Origin: a bacterium
GTDB taxonomy: Bacteria; CAIWAD01
Length of the DNA: 64,000 bases
Direction: 5' to 3'
NCBI GenBank assembly: GCA_030685015.1
Contig: JAUXWS010000068.1
Coordinates: 1-64,000 of the forward strand
How positions within the stretch are numbered: position 1 is the stretch's first letter; every line of letters starts with the position of its first letter. Shown here in pieces: positions 1 through 8,236 of this stretch. The notes beneath the pieces are model-generated. The model searched no databases and was not told the origin of the DNA. It worked only from the letters and a program-made list of their open reading frames with translations. A program made the position numbers and the translations under genes.

Positions 1-82
1 CATCCCGAACAGAGAAGTTAAGCCCGCCCGCGCCAATGGTACTGCAGGGGTAACCCTGGGGGAGAGTAGGTCGTCGCCTGTG
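1..82 (+). rRNA. rrf: 5S ribosomal RNA, 3' part
   Basis: The first ~82 bases match the 3' two-thirds of a bacterial 5S rRNA: the CCCGAAC...GAAGTTAAG helix III segment, the GGTACTGC loop E region and the GGGAGAGTAGGTCG helix IV segment are all present in order. The 5' end lies outside the window, so 16S and 23S genes should lie to the left. The exact 3' end is uncertain by a few bases. Confidence 0.95.
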
Positions 83-92
83 CTTTCTTCAA

Positions 93-127
93 ACGAAATG
101 CCCCAACCGGGGCCTTTCGTGCTTTTT
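93..127 (+). terminator. Intrinsic terminator of the rRNA operon
   Basis: ACGAAA (93-98) pairs with TTTCGT (115-120) and an inner CCCC/GGGG stem closes over an AA loop; a T-rich stretch (GCTTTTT) follows. It lies directly after the 5S rRNA. Confidence 0.75.
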
Positions 128-181
128 CGCGGGAAATTGCCGCCACGAGTGCTGGAGAGCATTTCCTAGTCTGGAGGAAAG

Positions 182-955
182 GTGCAAAGCAGATTGGAGA
201 TCGCCCGCAATTGGCTGCCGCGCTACACCGGCATGCCGCTGGATGGGTTTGGCGATTACATCCTCCTGACCAATTTCCATCACTACATGGTCAGCTTCGC
301 CCAGCAGTTCAAGTGCGAGATCCAGGGCATGGGTCGTCCCATGCAGGCCGCCACCGCGTCCAATGGCTTGTCCATCATCAATTTTGGTATCGGGAGCGCC
401 AACGCCGCCACCATCATGGATCTGCTCAGCGCCCGCGCTCCCCAGGGCGTGCTTTTCCTGGGCAAATGCGGCGGCCTGAAGAGTTCCAGTGAGATCGGCA
501 ACTTCATCCTGCCCATCGCCGCCATCCGCGGGGAGGGCACCAGCCTGGACTACATGCCGCCCGAGGTGCCGGCCATGCCCTCTTTCAAACTGCACAAGTT
601 CGTTTCGGAGAAGTTGAACGCCCGCCGCCTGGATTACCGCACCGGCGTCGTGTACACGACCAACCGACGCCTGTGGGAGCATGATGCGGCGTTCCGCGAG
701 CGTCTCCAGCGCATGACCTGCCTGGCCATCGACATGGAGACGGCCACCCTCTTCATCGTGGGACATGCCAACGAGATCAGCCGTGGCGCCCTGCTGTTGG
801 TGTCGGACGTGCCGGTCACACCTGAGGGCGTGAAAACCGAGGAGTCCGATCGCCAGGTCACCGAGAACTGGTCTGATCTTCATCTGCAGATCGGGATCGA
901 ATCCATGCTGGAGATCGGCATGAAGGGCGAACCCATCCGCCATTTCCACTACTAG
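182..955 (+). CDS. amn: AMP nucleosidase
   Basis: This enzyme hydrolyses AMP to adenine and ribose 5-phosphate in the cytoplasm, as part of purine balance. The 257-residue protein is the short, single-domain form found in Bacteroidota and relatives, without the extra N-terminal domain of the E. coli enzyme. The phosphorylase fold is recognisable by the glycine-rich GIGSANAAT segment (69-77), the FLGKCGGL strand (92-99) and the nucleoside-binding DMETAT motif (184-189). The start is GTG at 182, chosen because TGGAGGAAAG stands immediately before it. The next gene begins 2 bases after the stop, so the permease and the following flavoprotein are probably co-transcribed. The family assignment is firm; the substrate is inferred from family likeness. 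Confidence 0.9.
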   Translation: MQSRLEIARNWLPRYTGMPLDGFGDYILLTNFHHYMVSFAQQFKCEIQGMGRPMQAATASNGLSIINFGIGSANAATIMDLLSARAPQGVLFLGKCGGLKSSSEIGNFILPIAAIRGEGTSLDYMPPEVPAMPSFKLHKFVSEKLNARRLDYRTGVVYTTNRRLWEHDAAFRERLQRMTCLAIDMETATLFIVGHANEISRGALLLVSDVPVTPEGVKTEESDRQVTENWSDLHLQIGIESMLEIGMKGEPIRHFHY

Positions 956-957
956 GC

Positions 958-1896
958 ATGCTGCCCTGGATTCCGGTCTTCCTGGGCTGCGGGTGGCTGG
1001 CCCGGCGGCGTGGCTGGCAGGCGGAGCGCCTCTCCACCTGGTTGAGCGCCTGGGCCCTGCGTGTGGCCCTGCCCGCCACTGTCCTGAAGGTTTTGGCGGG
1101 CATGCCCCTGTCCCAACTGAACCACCCCGCCGTCTGGTTGCCCTGGTTGCTGCTGATCCTGGTCCTGCCCCTGCTCTGGTTCAGCCTGCGCCGGGTGCCA
1201 TTCCTGGACGCGGAGCAGGCGCGACTGCTGCTGCTGCTGATTCCCCTGGGCAACACCTCCTTCCTGGGCCTCCCCCTGTTGCAGGCCGTGCGAGGTGACG
1301 AGGCTCTGTCGTCCGCCCTGCTCTACGACCAGTTTGGCAGCTTCCCGCAGCTGCTGCTGTTGGGCACCTGGTTGCTGGAGAGCCATGCCGGCGCCGCCGG
1401 GTCCGGCCAAAGCGGCAGCAGGCGGGGCCACCCCGGCCAGGTTGTGGTGCGGCGCCTGGCGTCCTTCCCGCCTCTTCCTGTCCTTCTGCTCGCCTTGAGT
1501 CCGGCGGGACCGTGGTTGCGTGATGCGGCCGAACCCTTGCTCAGCCTGGTGGCGTGGACCCTGGTGCCGACCGTGATGGTGGCGCTGGGGGCGCGGTTGC
1601 GCATCAGGTTGCTGCCCAAGGATCGGCCCGCCCTGGCGCTGGGCCTGATGGGCAAAATGGTGGTGGTGCCGGCCCTTGCCCTGCTCGTGGCATGGCTGCT
1701 TGACTGGCGCAGTCCGGAGGTGCAGGTGGCCCTGCTGGAGTCGGCCATGCCGCCCATGGCCACTGCCGCGGCCTGGGCCGGCGATCGCGGCCTTTGCCCT
1801 TCGCTGGGCGCCGCCTTGGTCAGCGCGGGGATCATCGTGGCGCTTGTCTGGATCCCCCTGCTCTCGCTTGGCCTGACCTGGTGGATGGGATCGTGA
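958..1896 (+). CDS. AEC family transporter (auxin efflux carrier fold)
   Basis: A 312-residue inner-membrane permease made almost entirely of hydrophobic helices. It has the PIN/AEC layout: two bundles of helices, a GNTSFLGLPLL segment near residues 98-108 and a C-terminal half with a conserved run SAMPPMATAAAWA near 261-273. Family members export small organic anions such as malate or auxin-like acids; nothing in the sequence fixes the substrate. It begins 2 bases after the AMP nucleosidase stop and its own stop overlaps the next gene (GTGA), so the three genes look translationally coupled. Confidence 0.8.
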   Translation: MLPWIPVFLGCGWLARRRGWQAERLSTWLSAWALRVALPATVLKVLAGMPLSQLNHPAVWLPWLLLILVLPLLWFSLRRVPFLDAEQARLLLLLIPLGNTSFLGLPLLQAVRGDEALSSALLYDQFGSFPQLLLLGTWLLESHAGAAGSGQSGSRRGHPGQVVVRRLASFPPLPVLLLALSPAGPWLRDAAEPLLSLVAWTLVPTVMVALGARLRIRLLPKDRPALALGLMGKMVVVPALALLVAWLLDWRSPEVQVALLESAMPPMATAAAWAGDRGLCPSLGAALVSAGIIVALVWIPLLSLGLTWWMGS

Positions 1897-3152
1897 AGGA
1901 CTGGCGCGCCGATCTGGTGGTGCTGGGCGCCGGCGCCGCAGGGCTGATGGCCGCCATCCAGGCCAAGCAGGAAAGGCCCTCCCTCGATCTCTTGCTGGTC
2001 GAGGGGCGGCCCCGGCCCGGCGCCAAGCTGCTGGTGTCGGGCGGGGGACGCTGCAATCTGACCAACCGTCAGATTCGGCCCGGTGATTTCAACAGCGCAT
2101 CCCCCCGCCAAGTGGCCCGGGTGCTCAAGGCCTTCCCGCTGACCGCCACCCTGGACTTCTTCACGGCCCTGGGCCTGACCATCGCCCAGGAGGAACATGG
2201 CCGGCTCTATCCCGCCAGCAGGCGGGCCGCCCATGTCCTGGAGGCCCTGCTGGCCGCGACCCACCGATTGGGCATCCGCTGGCTGATGGGCAGCCGCGTC
2301 ACCCATGTCCGCCCGGAGGGGACGGTCTGGTGCCTGGAGGGGGAAGGCTTCCGCATCCAATCGCGACGGGTCATCCTGGCCATGGGTGGGTGCAGCCTGC
2401 CCCGGTCGGGATCCGACGGCGCCGGACTGCGCCTGGCGGCCCGCCTGGGGCTGCGCCTGACCGAGCCGATCGTGCCGGCGCTGGCATCCCTCACACTGCC
2501 GGACGGTCATGTCCTCCGTTCCCTGGCCGGGGTGGCGACGCCGGTCTCCCTGCGTCTCGAACACGAGAAGCGACGGTGGCGGGGTGAGCTGCTGTTCACT
2601 CACTTCGGGTGTTCGGGTCCCGCCGTCCTGGACGCCTCGCGCCACGTGCTGGCGGCACGCGCCCGGGGACGGGGCACCCGCCTCCTGGTTGACTGGCTGC
2701 CGGAGATGGCCGAAGACCGGCTGCACCAAGTGCTCGCTGCGCCTGGAGGAAGGGGCAGGGCGGTCGCGAGACTGCGGGAATGGCTGCCCGAACGGCTTGC
2801 TCAGACGCTTGTCGAGCTGGCCGGCTTGACGCGGGACGGCGGCCTTGCCCAGTTGGACCGGGGCCGACGCGTGCGTCTCGTCGATTGCCTGAAGAACCTG
2901 GAGTTGCCGGTGATCGGTGCCCGGTCCTGGCATCACGCCGAGACGACAGCGGGCGGCGTCTCGCTGGACGAGCTGGAGGCCACCACCCTGGAGGCCCGCC
3001 CCCGGCCGGGTCTCCACCTGTGTGGCGAGCTGTGCGACGTGGATGGGCGACTGGGAGGCTTCAACTTCCAATGGGCTTGGAGCAGTGGGGCTGTTGCCGG
3101 CAGGGGCGCGGCGCGGCTCCTTGATCAGCAGCGAGTCGACCAAATCGCGTGA
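1893..3152 (+). CDS. BaiN/HI0933-family FAD-dependent oxidoreductase
   Basis: A flavoprotein of 419 residues. The N-terminus carries a Rossmann dinucleotide site, VVLGAGAAGLMAA, followed by the family hallmark KLLVSGGGRCNLTN near residue 50 and a second FAD contact, GELCDVDGRLGGFNFQWA, near the C-terminus. HI0933-like proteins bind FAD and include NAD(P)H-dependent enoyl/steroid reductases (BaiN) and uncharacterised housekeeping members; the substrate cannot be told here. I place the start at GTG 1893, which overlaps the stop of the AEC transporter (GTGA), rather than further upstream, because the dinucleotide fold begins within ten residues of it. The next gene converges from the other strand. 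Confidence 0.85.
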   Translation: MKDWRADLVVLGAGAAGLMAAIQAKQERPSLDLLLVEGRPRPGAKLLVSGGGRCNLTNRQIRPGDFNSASPRQVARVLKAFPLTATLDFFTALGLTIAQEEHGRLYPASRRAAHVLEALLAATHRLGIRWLMGSRVTHVRPEGTVWCLEGEGFRIQSRRVILAMGGCSLPRSGSDGAGLRLAARLGLRLTEPIVPALASLTLPDGHVLRSLAGVATPVSLRLEHEKRRWRGELLFTHFGCSGPAVLDASRHVLAARARGRGTRLLVDWLPEMAEDRLHQVLAAPGGRGRAVARLREWLPERLAQTLVELAGLTRDGGLAQLDRGRRVRLVDCLKNLELPVIGARSWHHAETTAGGVSLDELEATTLEARPRPGLHLCGELCDVDGRLGGFNFQWAWSSGAVAGRGAARLLDQQRVDQIA

Positions 3153-3261
3153 GACATCCGCAGCATGCGCGCAGATAGCTCCAGCATGAACAGCGAAATC
3201 TCTGAGACACCGGTCTCGACCAGGACGCGAGTCTCATCAGAGGCCCGGGCCCGACAGGCTG

Positions 3262-6200
3262 CTAGTCCTCGGGTGGGCGTCCCGCCTCGGCCCGTTGATC
3301 CCCTTCCTGCAGCAGAGTGTCGAGGCGCTCCCGGGCTTCCTCCAGATCGGGAAGCGACTGGCGCAGATCCTGCAGCAGGGCGATGGCGGCCTCTCCTTCA
3401 CCAGACTCAACCAGTTGCTTGGTCAGGTCCATGGCCGTTCGTTGCAGGCGCGACTCCAGATCGTCACGCAGGGCCTCGTGCAGGGCCTCGTACAGGTCAG
3501 GGAAGAGCGTGCCGCGGCGGGTCAGCGCCAGACAGGCGCCCAGCGCGTCCCGGGCGGGGAGGAGCCGCTGCTCGCGCAGGGCCTGTTCCGCCTGGTGCAG
3601 GGCTTGCCACGCCTCCAGGGCGTCCACCCGGACCTGCGCCAGATTCAACTGTGGAAGCCCGGAACCTGTCAGCACGGATCCGGCGCCCAGCATCTCCCGC
3701 AGACGGTGCACGGCGATGGCCAGACGGTGACGCGTGCGGGTTCGGGCCGCCGGGTCGGCATCATCCCCCCCCGTCGCCATGCGTCTGAACTCGCTTCGGC
3801 CCAATGGCTTGCGCAGCATGGCATTTGCCACCAGCAAGGAGAGCAGGATCCTGCAGCGCCGTCCGCCGGGCGCATGCCAGTCCAGGCTGCCTGGATGACG
3901 GAGGCGAATCCGGCCGAAGACCTGGACGTGCAACAGATTGTCCCGCTGGCCGTGATCGCCCGCCAGCTCGCGCGGATTCCAAATGCAGGCCTGCTCGGCG
4001 CGCCGCATCCAGGTCCGCTTTCTGCCCGTGGACAGCAGGCGGCCATGTTGCCGGCACCAGGCCTGGATGACCCGGCCCAACTGACGCTCCGCACACCACG
4101 CAAAGGCCGCCTCCTGCGCTGCGGAGGCCGCCGGCGCCAGATCTGGCCAGCGAAGGGACAAGGCCGCCATGACACGCAGGATGAGCAGGTGGTCCAGCCG
4201 TGCCACGGGCATCTCCAGCAGGACCTTGCCCTCCGCCAGCGCCTGGTCCTGCGCTCCCCTTTTCCAGGCTTGCAACAGACCCAGGAGAGCGGCGAAACGC
4301 GGCGGGTCATCCTCGTGGCTCGGGGGCAGGTGCGCCAGAAGGAAGGACTCGTCAGGCGCCGTCGATCGACGACGGGGCGACCATGTGCTGAGACAGTGCC
4401 AGAGCAGCAGGAATCGTTGAATGGGACGCTCGCCCTCCGCGTCCGGGGGCAGCCCGTCCAAGTGGACATCCAGCCACTCCTGGCGACCAAGCAGCATGAT
4501 GCATTCGTAGCAGGCCAGTTCCTGTGCGATCCGGCTCATGGGATCGGTCGGGGCATGGGCGATCGTCTCAGGGGTCTCGCCGCACAACAGGAGCACGGCC
4601 CGGTGCCAGACTCCGGCGATGGCCATGTTGCGCGACAGTTCGCGCGTCTGCCAGATCTGCCGTGCCTCCTCCCACCGTTCCAGGAAGTCCGCCAGGCGTC
4701 CGCTCTGCAGCAGGAGGTGCAGGCCCAGGGCCGGCAACACGGCGTCACTGGCAGGGACCGTTCGCTCCAGTTCGCGCAGCTCGGCCAGCCGCGCCTCAGC
4801 CTCCTGCCTCGTCTCGAAGCAGCAGAGCAAGGGGATGCCCACGCGTTGCCTGACTAGATGTTCGAATTCGGGCGAGACAGGTTGGGCCAGCAGCAGATCA
4901 AACTGATGGCGGACCCACTGGGACAGGGCATGGCGGCCGCGCCCCCAGGCGATCAAGCCCATGTCGCCCAGGTAGACCAGCCAGGCCCGATGGTGGCGCA
5001 AGGTGGGATGACGATCCAGCAGGCCTGTCATTTCCCGGCGCAGGGCCTCATCGTCGGGGGCGCTGTGTCTCATGTAATGGCGGTTCAAATGGATGCAGCC
5101 CAGCAGCCTGGTCTCAGCCAGGTCCAGACGGTCGCCGTGGCGGCCCAACTCCATCAGGTCCAGGGCCAGATCGCGGAAGGATGCATCGCCCGCCTTCCCC
5201 TTGAGCAGGAAGAGCCGGGCGGCCAGCAGGCGGCTGACGGCCAGCCGCAGGTCCTCGTCGTCGCGCCAGGGCATGGCGTGGTCAAGCGCCTCGAGCAGGG
5301 CCGTCGCCACGGTTTCACCGTCGTCGATTCCGGCTTCACGTTCCAGCGATGTGACCATCTGGGTGGCGGTGCCCAGCAGGTCGAGCAACACCTGCTTGTC
5401 CGGCGACCGGGGCAGGACTGCCGCCAGATGACGGAAGACGGCGGGGGAATGGAGGGGAACGCCGCCGCGCAGGCACTCCACCAGCCGGGTCGGAGGAGGG
5501 ACATGGTCCTGGCGCAGGAAGCGGGCGACCAGGCTGTCCTGGATCTGGAGAAGGGGACCCTGGACCGGCGGGCCGGCCAGGCGGTAAGGGAGACGGGCGG
5601 GCGGGCCAAGCACGCCGGCATCCTCAAGCCGATCGAGACATGATGCGCCTTCATCACCCAGAAGGAGGAGGGCGCTCTCGCGAGCAAAGCAGGACCCAAG
5701 CAGGGCCAGGGACCGCAGCAGAGTCCGCTCTTGCGCGGTTAGAGCCGCCAGGCGACCCTCCACCAGCTGGCGCACGCATTGCCGCACGATCTCCTTCAGC
5801 TGCTCGGGGACCAGGCGGCTCTGTCCGCGACCCGTGCCGATGTTGATCCAGCCGACCTGGAGGAGGTGGCGCAGGGCTTGTTTGAGCAGGAGGGGCCGTC
5901 CGTCGCATTCCTCCTGCAGGACGGCGGTGACCGACGGGCTGCTGGCCTGCCCCAGCAAGCTTTCCCACAGCGACCCCACTTCGTCAGCGGCCAAGCCCTC
6001 CAATTGCAGGCTGGTCATGGGGAGGAACTCCAGGTGCGAAGCCAGGGCCAGCAGGGGAGGGCGCCCGGCGATGACAAGGCCCAGCATGCAGGGGGGAAGG
6101 GATCGCAGCATGCCGGCCAGGCGCAAGGCCTCGGCGGCCGGGAGCAGGTCGCATTGATCCAAAGCCAGCAGATGGGGGCGGGCCCGCGACAGCTCGGGCA

Positions 6201-6534
6201 GCAGGTGCCGCAGGCGCTGTCCGCCGTCCACCCCACCGCGGGCAGCGGCCCGTCTGGCCGTTGTCGGACTGCGGGATTCCAGGTCCGCGGACAGGGCCTC
6301 CAAGGTGGCGCCGGCCAATGCGCCCCACGATGCGCGGGTCAGGGCCATTTCCTCGATCAACCGGCTCTTCCCCTGTCCCTCCTCTCCGCTCAAGAGAAGG
6401 ATGGCCGGACCGGAACGATCCTCGATGGAGCGGCCGAAGGCGGCCATGGTCTCCCGCGCGGACCTGCGTCCGGCGAAGGGCAGACGTCCGCCGTGGAGGA
6501 AGTCGTGGAGGGGAGAGGGGGTCGCGCCAAGCAT
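3262..6534 (-). CDS. Large STAND-like ATPase regulator with C-terminal SARP/BTAD DNA-binding module
   Basis: A cytoplasmic transcription factor of about 1090 residues. An AAA/NTPase domain opens the protein: Walker A GEEGQGKS (50-57), Walker B HLLALDQCD (121-129). A long helical, TPR/MalT-like sensor region follows. At the C-terminus (about 867-970) is an OmpR-like winged helix of the SARP type (RRCRILLSLLVANAM...RHRLAIAVHRLREMLG), then a bacterial transcriptional activator (BTAD) repeat region to the end. The usual SARP order has the DNA-binding part first; here it is last, as in MalT/LAL regulators. ATG at 6534 is chosen because the NTPase domain starts soon after it and longer forms would run into the divergent gene at 6662. 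Ligand and targets are unknown; the divergent neighbour is an obvious candidate target. Confidence 0.8.
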   Translation of the reverse strand: MLGATPSPLHDFLHGGRLPFAGRRSARETMAAFGRSIEDRSGPAILLLSGEEGQGKSRLIEEMALTRASWGALAGATLEALSADLESRSPTTARRAAARGGVDGGQRLRHLLPELSRARPHLLALDQCDLLPAAEALRLAGMLRSLPPCMLGLVIAGRPPLLALASHLEFLPMTSLQLEGLAADEVGSLWESLLGQASSPSVTAVLQEECDGRPLLLKQALRHLLQVGWINIGTGRGQSRLVPEQLKEIVRQCVRQLVEGRLAALTAQERTLLRSLALLGSCFARESALLLLGDEGASCLDRLEDAGVLGPPARLPYRLAGPPVQGPLLQIQDSLVARFLRQDHVPPPTRLVECLRGGVPLHSPAVFRHLAAVLPRSPDKQVLLDLLGTATQMVTSLEREAGIDDGETVATALLEALDHAMPWRDDEDLRLAVSRLLAARLFLLKGKAGDASFRDLALDLMELGRHGDRLDLAETRLLGCIHLNRHYMRHSAPDDEALRREMTGLLDRHPTLRHHRAWLVYLGDMGLIAWGRGRHALSQWVRHQFDLLLAQPVSPEFEHLVRQRVGIPLLCCFETRQEAEARLAELRELERTVPASDAVLPALGLHLLLQSGRLADFLERWEEARQIWQTRELSRNMAIAGVWHRAVLLLCGETPETIAHAPTDPMSRIAQELACYECIMLLGRQEWLDVHLDGLPPDAEGERPIQRFLLLWHCLSTWSPRRRSTAPDESFLLAHLPPSHEDDPPRFAALLGLLQAWKRGAQDQALAEGKVLLEMPVARLDHLLILRVMAALSLRWPDLAPAASAAQEAAFAWCAERQLGRVIQAWCRQHGRLLSTGRKRTWMRRAEQACIWNPRELAGDHGQRDNLLHVQVFGRIRLRHPGSLDWHAPGGRRCRILLSLLVANAMLRKPLGRSEFRRMATGGDDADPAARTRTRHRLAIAVHRLREMLGAGSVLTGSGLPQLNLAQVRVDALEAWQALHQAEQALREQRLLPARDALGACLALTRRGTLFPDLYEALHEALRDDLESRLQRTAMDLTKQLVESGEGEAAIALLQDLRQSLPDLEEARERLDTLLQEGDQRAEAGRPPED

Positions 6535-6612
6535 GTCTGAATGTATCAGTCCCCATCTGGCGGTGGAAAACAGGCTTTGGAACCGCCGACCGCACGGTTG
6601 GCCTTCGTCAGC

Positions 6613-6641
6613 TTGCTTGTTAATTGACTGATCCTTAGAAT
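6613..6641 (+). promoter_or_regulatory. Candidate promoter of the ANL-fold/EF-G pair
   Basis: TTGCTT (6613-6618) and TAGAAT (6636-6641) are separated by 17 bases in the divergent gap between the regulator and the ANL-fold gene. Predicted initiation near 6648 leaves a very short leader before the ATG at 6662 or 6668. Confidence 0.35.
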
Positions 6642-6661
6642 CACTGTTTCCTAACGCGGGC

Positions 6662-8236
6662 ATGTGCATGACGGCCGATCTCAGCTTCCTGGAATACCGC
6701 CCCGTGGCCTCCTGCCTGGAAGAAATCCGGCGGGTCGCCCACCAGTTCCCGGATGAGCCGGCGCTGATCACGGAGAGCCTGGAGCAGACTCATGGCGCCT
6801 TGCAGGCCAGCGTCGAGGCAACCCGTGCCTGGCTCGCGGGGCAAGGTTTGCCGCCTGGCTGCAGCGTCCTGGTGCTGGTGCCCAACTGCCCGGAAATGGT
6901 CTGGCTGCAATTGGCCCTGCTGGGCATGGGCTGCCGCAGCGCCCTGATCGATGTCAAGACCAAGCGCGAAGCCCTCATCCAGATCGGGCAGGAACTCCTG
7001 CCGGCCGTGCTCATCTGCGCCGCTGAGTTGATCGCCCGGGGCGAGGAACTGCGCAAGCACCTGCCGCCCCGCACCGTCCTGCTGTCCACGGCGGACCTGC
7101 GGGCGGCGGCGCTGGTCGCGCCCCCCGCCACGTGGTCCGACCTGTCCACGGAAGGGCGCATCGCCTACTTCCGCATGGATCGGGAAGACCGTTGGCGGGG
7201 CGCCTGGTTCGGCCTGCCCCAGTTGGGTGCGACCGCCCAGCAGGTGAGGCAGCTCTACTCCCTGCACCGCGGGTGCGCCGTGCTTTGCCAGATGCCTGCT
7301 TCCCATTATCTGGCGCTGTCCTCCATGATCCTGCCCGCCCTCTGCGCGGCCGGGCACCTGGTCCTCCTGGATCGCACCTGCAGCGTGGATCTTGTGCTGG
7401 ACATGGTGGCCCGCACGGAGCCCAGGTTGATGATCCACTACCGGAGGAACTACTGGTTCCTTCATCGCGCCGCCCAGCAACGCCACGAGGCGGGCCAGCC
7501 GCTGGGCCGGATCCTTCATGCCGTGGTCAATGCCGATTCCCCCCAACTGCCGTTTCGTTCCAGCTGGGAGGACCTGTTTCAGGGCCACCTGCTGGCCGGC
7601 TTCGCCACCACCTGGGCCGGCGCATTCCTGGCGCTCAACCTGCCCTGGCTGGAGGATCGGGAAGGCTTCGTGGGCAAGGCCCTGCCCGGTGTTGATCTGA
7701 GGATTCTTGATGAGACCGGCCAGGAGCGTCCCAGCGGGCGCTGGGGAGAGGTGATCTTCCGCAGTCCCGGCATGGCCGGCGAGCTGACGGCGGATCTGCG
7801 CAGCAGTCCGGAGGCGACGGAGGACGGCTGGCTGCGCAGCCAGCAGATGGCCATGATGGACACGGACGGCTTCCTGACCCTGGCCGATGAGGTCTTCGAC
7901 GTCATCTGGCTGCACGGCTTCAAGGTCAGCCCATTGGAGATCGAGGAGCCCCTGTGCGAGTTGCCGGGCGTGGTGGATGCGGCGGCTCTGGGCGGCGCAC
8001 GGGGCTCGCAGCCCGATCAAGTGCTCCTGTTCGTGCAATGCGAGACGGATGAGAGCGGACATCCCTGCTGGACGGAAGAGGCCCTGCGCGAGGAGTGCGT
8101 TCGTCTCTTCCCCCCCTATCTGCGTCCATCCCGCATCATCTTCGTGGACGAGATCCCCTATGACGATGAGGAATTCAAGCTGCGCAAGGACCTGAGACAC
8201 CGAACCGAAACTGCTGATCCGTGGAGGACGACTTGA
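6662..8236 (+). CDS. ANL-superfamily (acyl-CoA synthetase-like) protein with degenerate ATP-binding motifs
   Basis: A 524-residue protein with the overall fold order of AMP-forming ligases. The N-terminal domain shows VLVLVPNCPEMVWLQLALLG (70-89), and the hinge/C-domain shows HGFKVSPLEIEEPL (418-431), the A8 motif. Key catalytic motifs are altered. The phosphate-binding P-loop (normally TSGTTGxPKG) should sit near 169-186, but that stretch reads FRMDREDRWRGAWFG. The A5 motif (YGxTE) reads FATTWAG (314-320). The ribose-binding TGD of A7 reads SQQ (393-395). A MDTDGFL segment (399-405) and a C-terminal Lys (LRKDLR) remain. It may be a binding protein or pseudo-ligase rather than an adenylating enzyme. 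Start is 6662 or 6668 (ATGTGCATG); neither has a strong ribosome site. It overlaps the next gene by four bases. Confidence 0.7.
   Translation: MCMTADLSFLEYRPVASCLEEIRRVAHQFPDEPALITESLEQTHGALQASVEATRAWLAGQGLPPGCSVLVLVPNCPEMVWLQLALLGMGCRSALIDVKTKREALIQIGQELLPAVLICAAELIARGEELRKHLPPRTVLLSTADLRAAALVAPPATWSDLSTEGRIAYFRMDREDRWRGAWFGLPQLGATAQQVRQLYSLHRGCAVLCQMPASHYLALSSMILPALCAAGHLVLLDRTCSVDLVLDMVARTEPRLMIHYRRNYWFLHRAAQQRHEAGQPLGRILHAVVNADSPQLPFRSSWEDLFQGHLLAGFATTWAGAFLALNLPWLEDREGFVGKALPGVDLRILDETGQERPSGRWGEVIFRSPGMAGELTADLRSSPEATEDGWLRSQQMAMMDTDGFLTLADEVFDVIWLHGFKVSPLEIEEPLCELPGVVDAAALGGARGSQPDQVLLFVQCETDESGHPCWTEEALREECVRLFPPYLRPSRIIFVDEIPYDDEEFKLRKDLRHRTETADPWRTT

Noticed and set aside
3200-3236. 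GAGAC...GTCTC hairpin between convergent genes as a terminator
   Set aside because: The possible stems compete with each other and no T-run follows on either strand.
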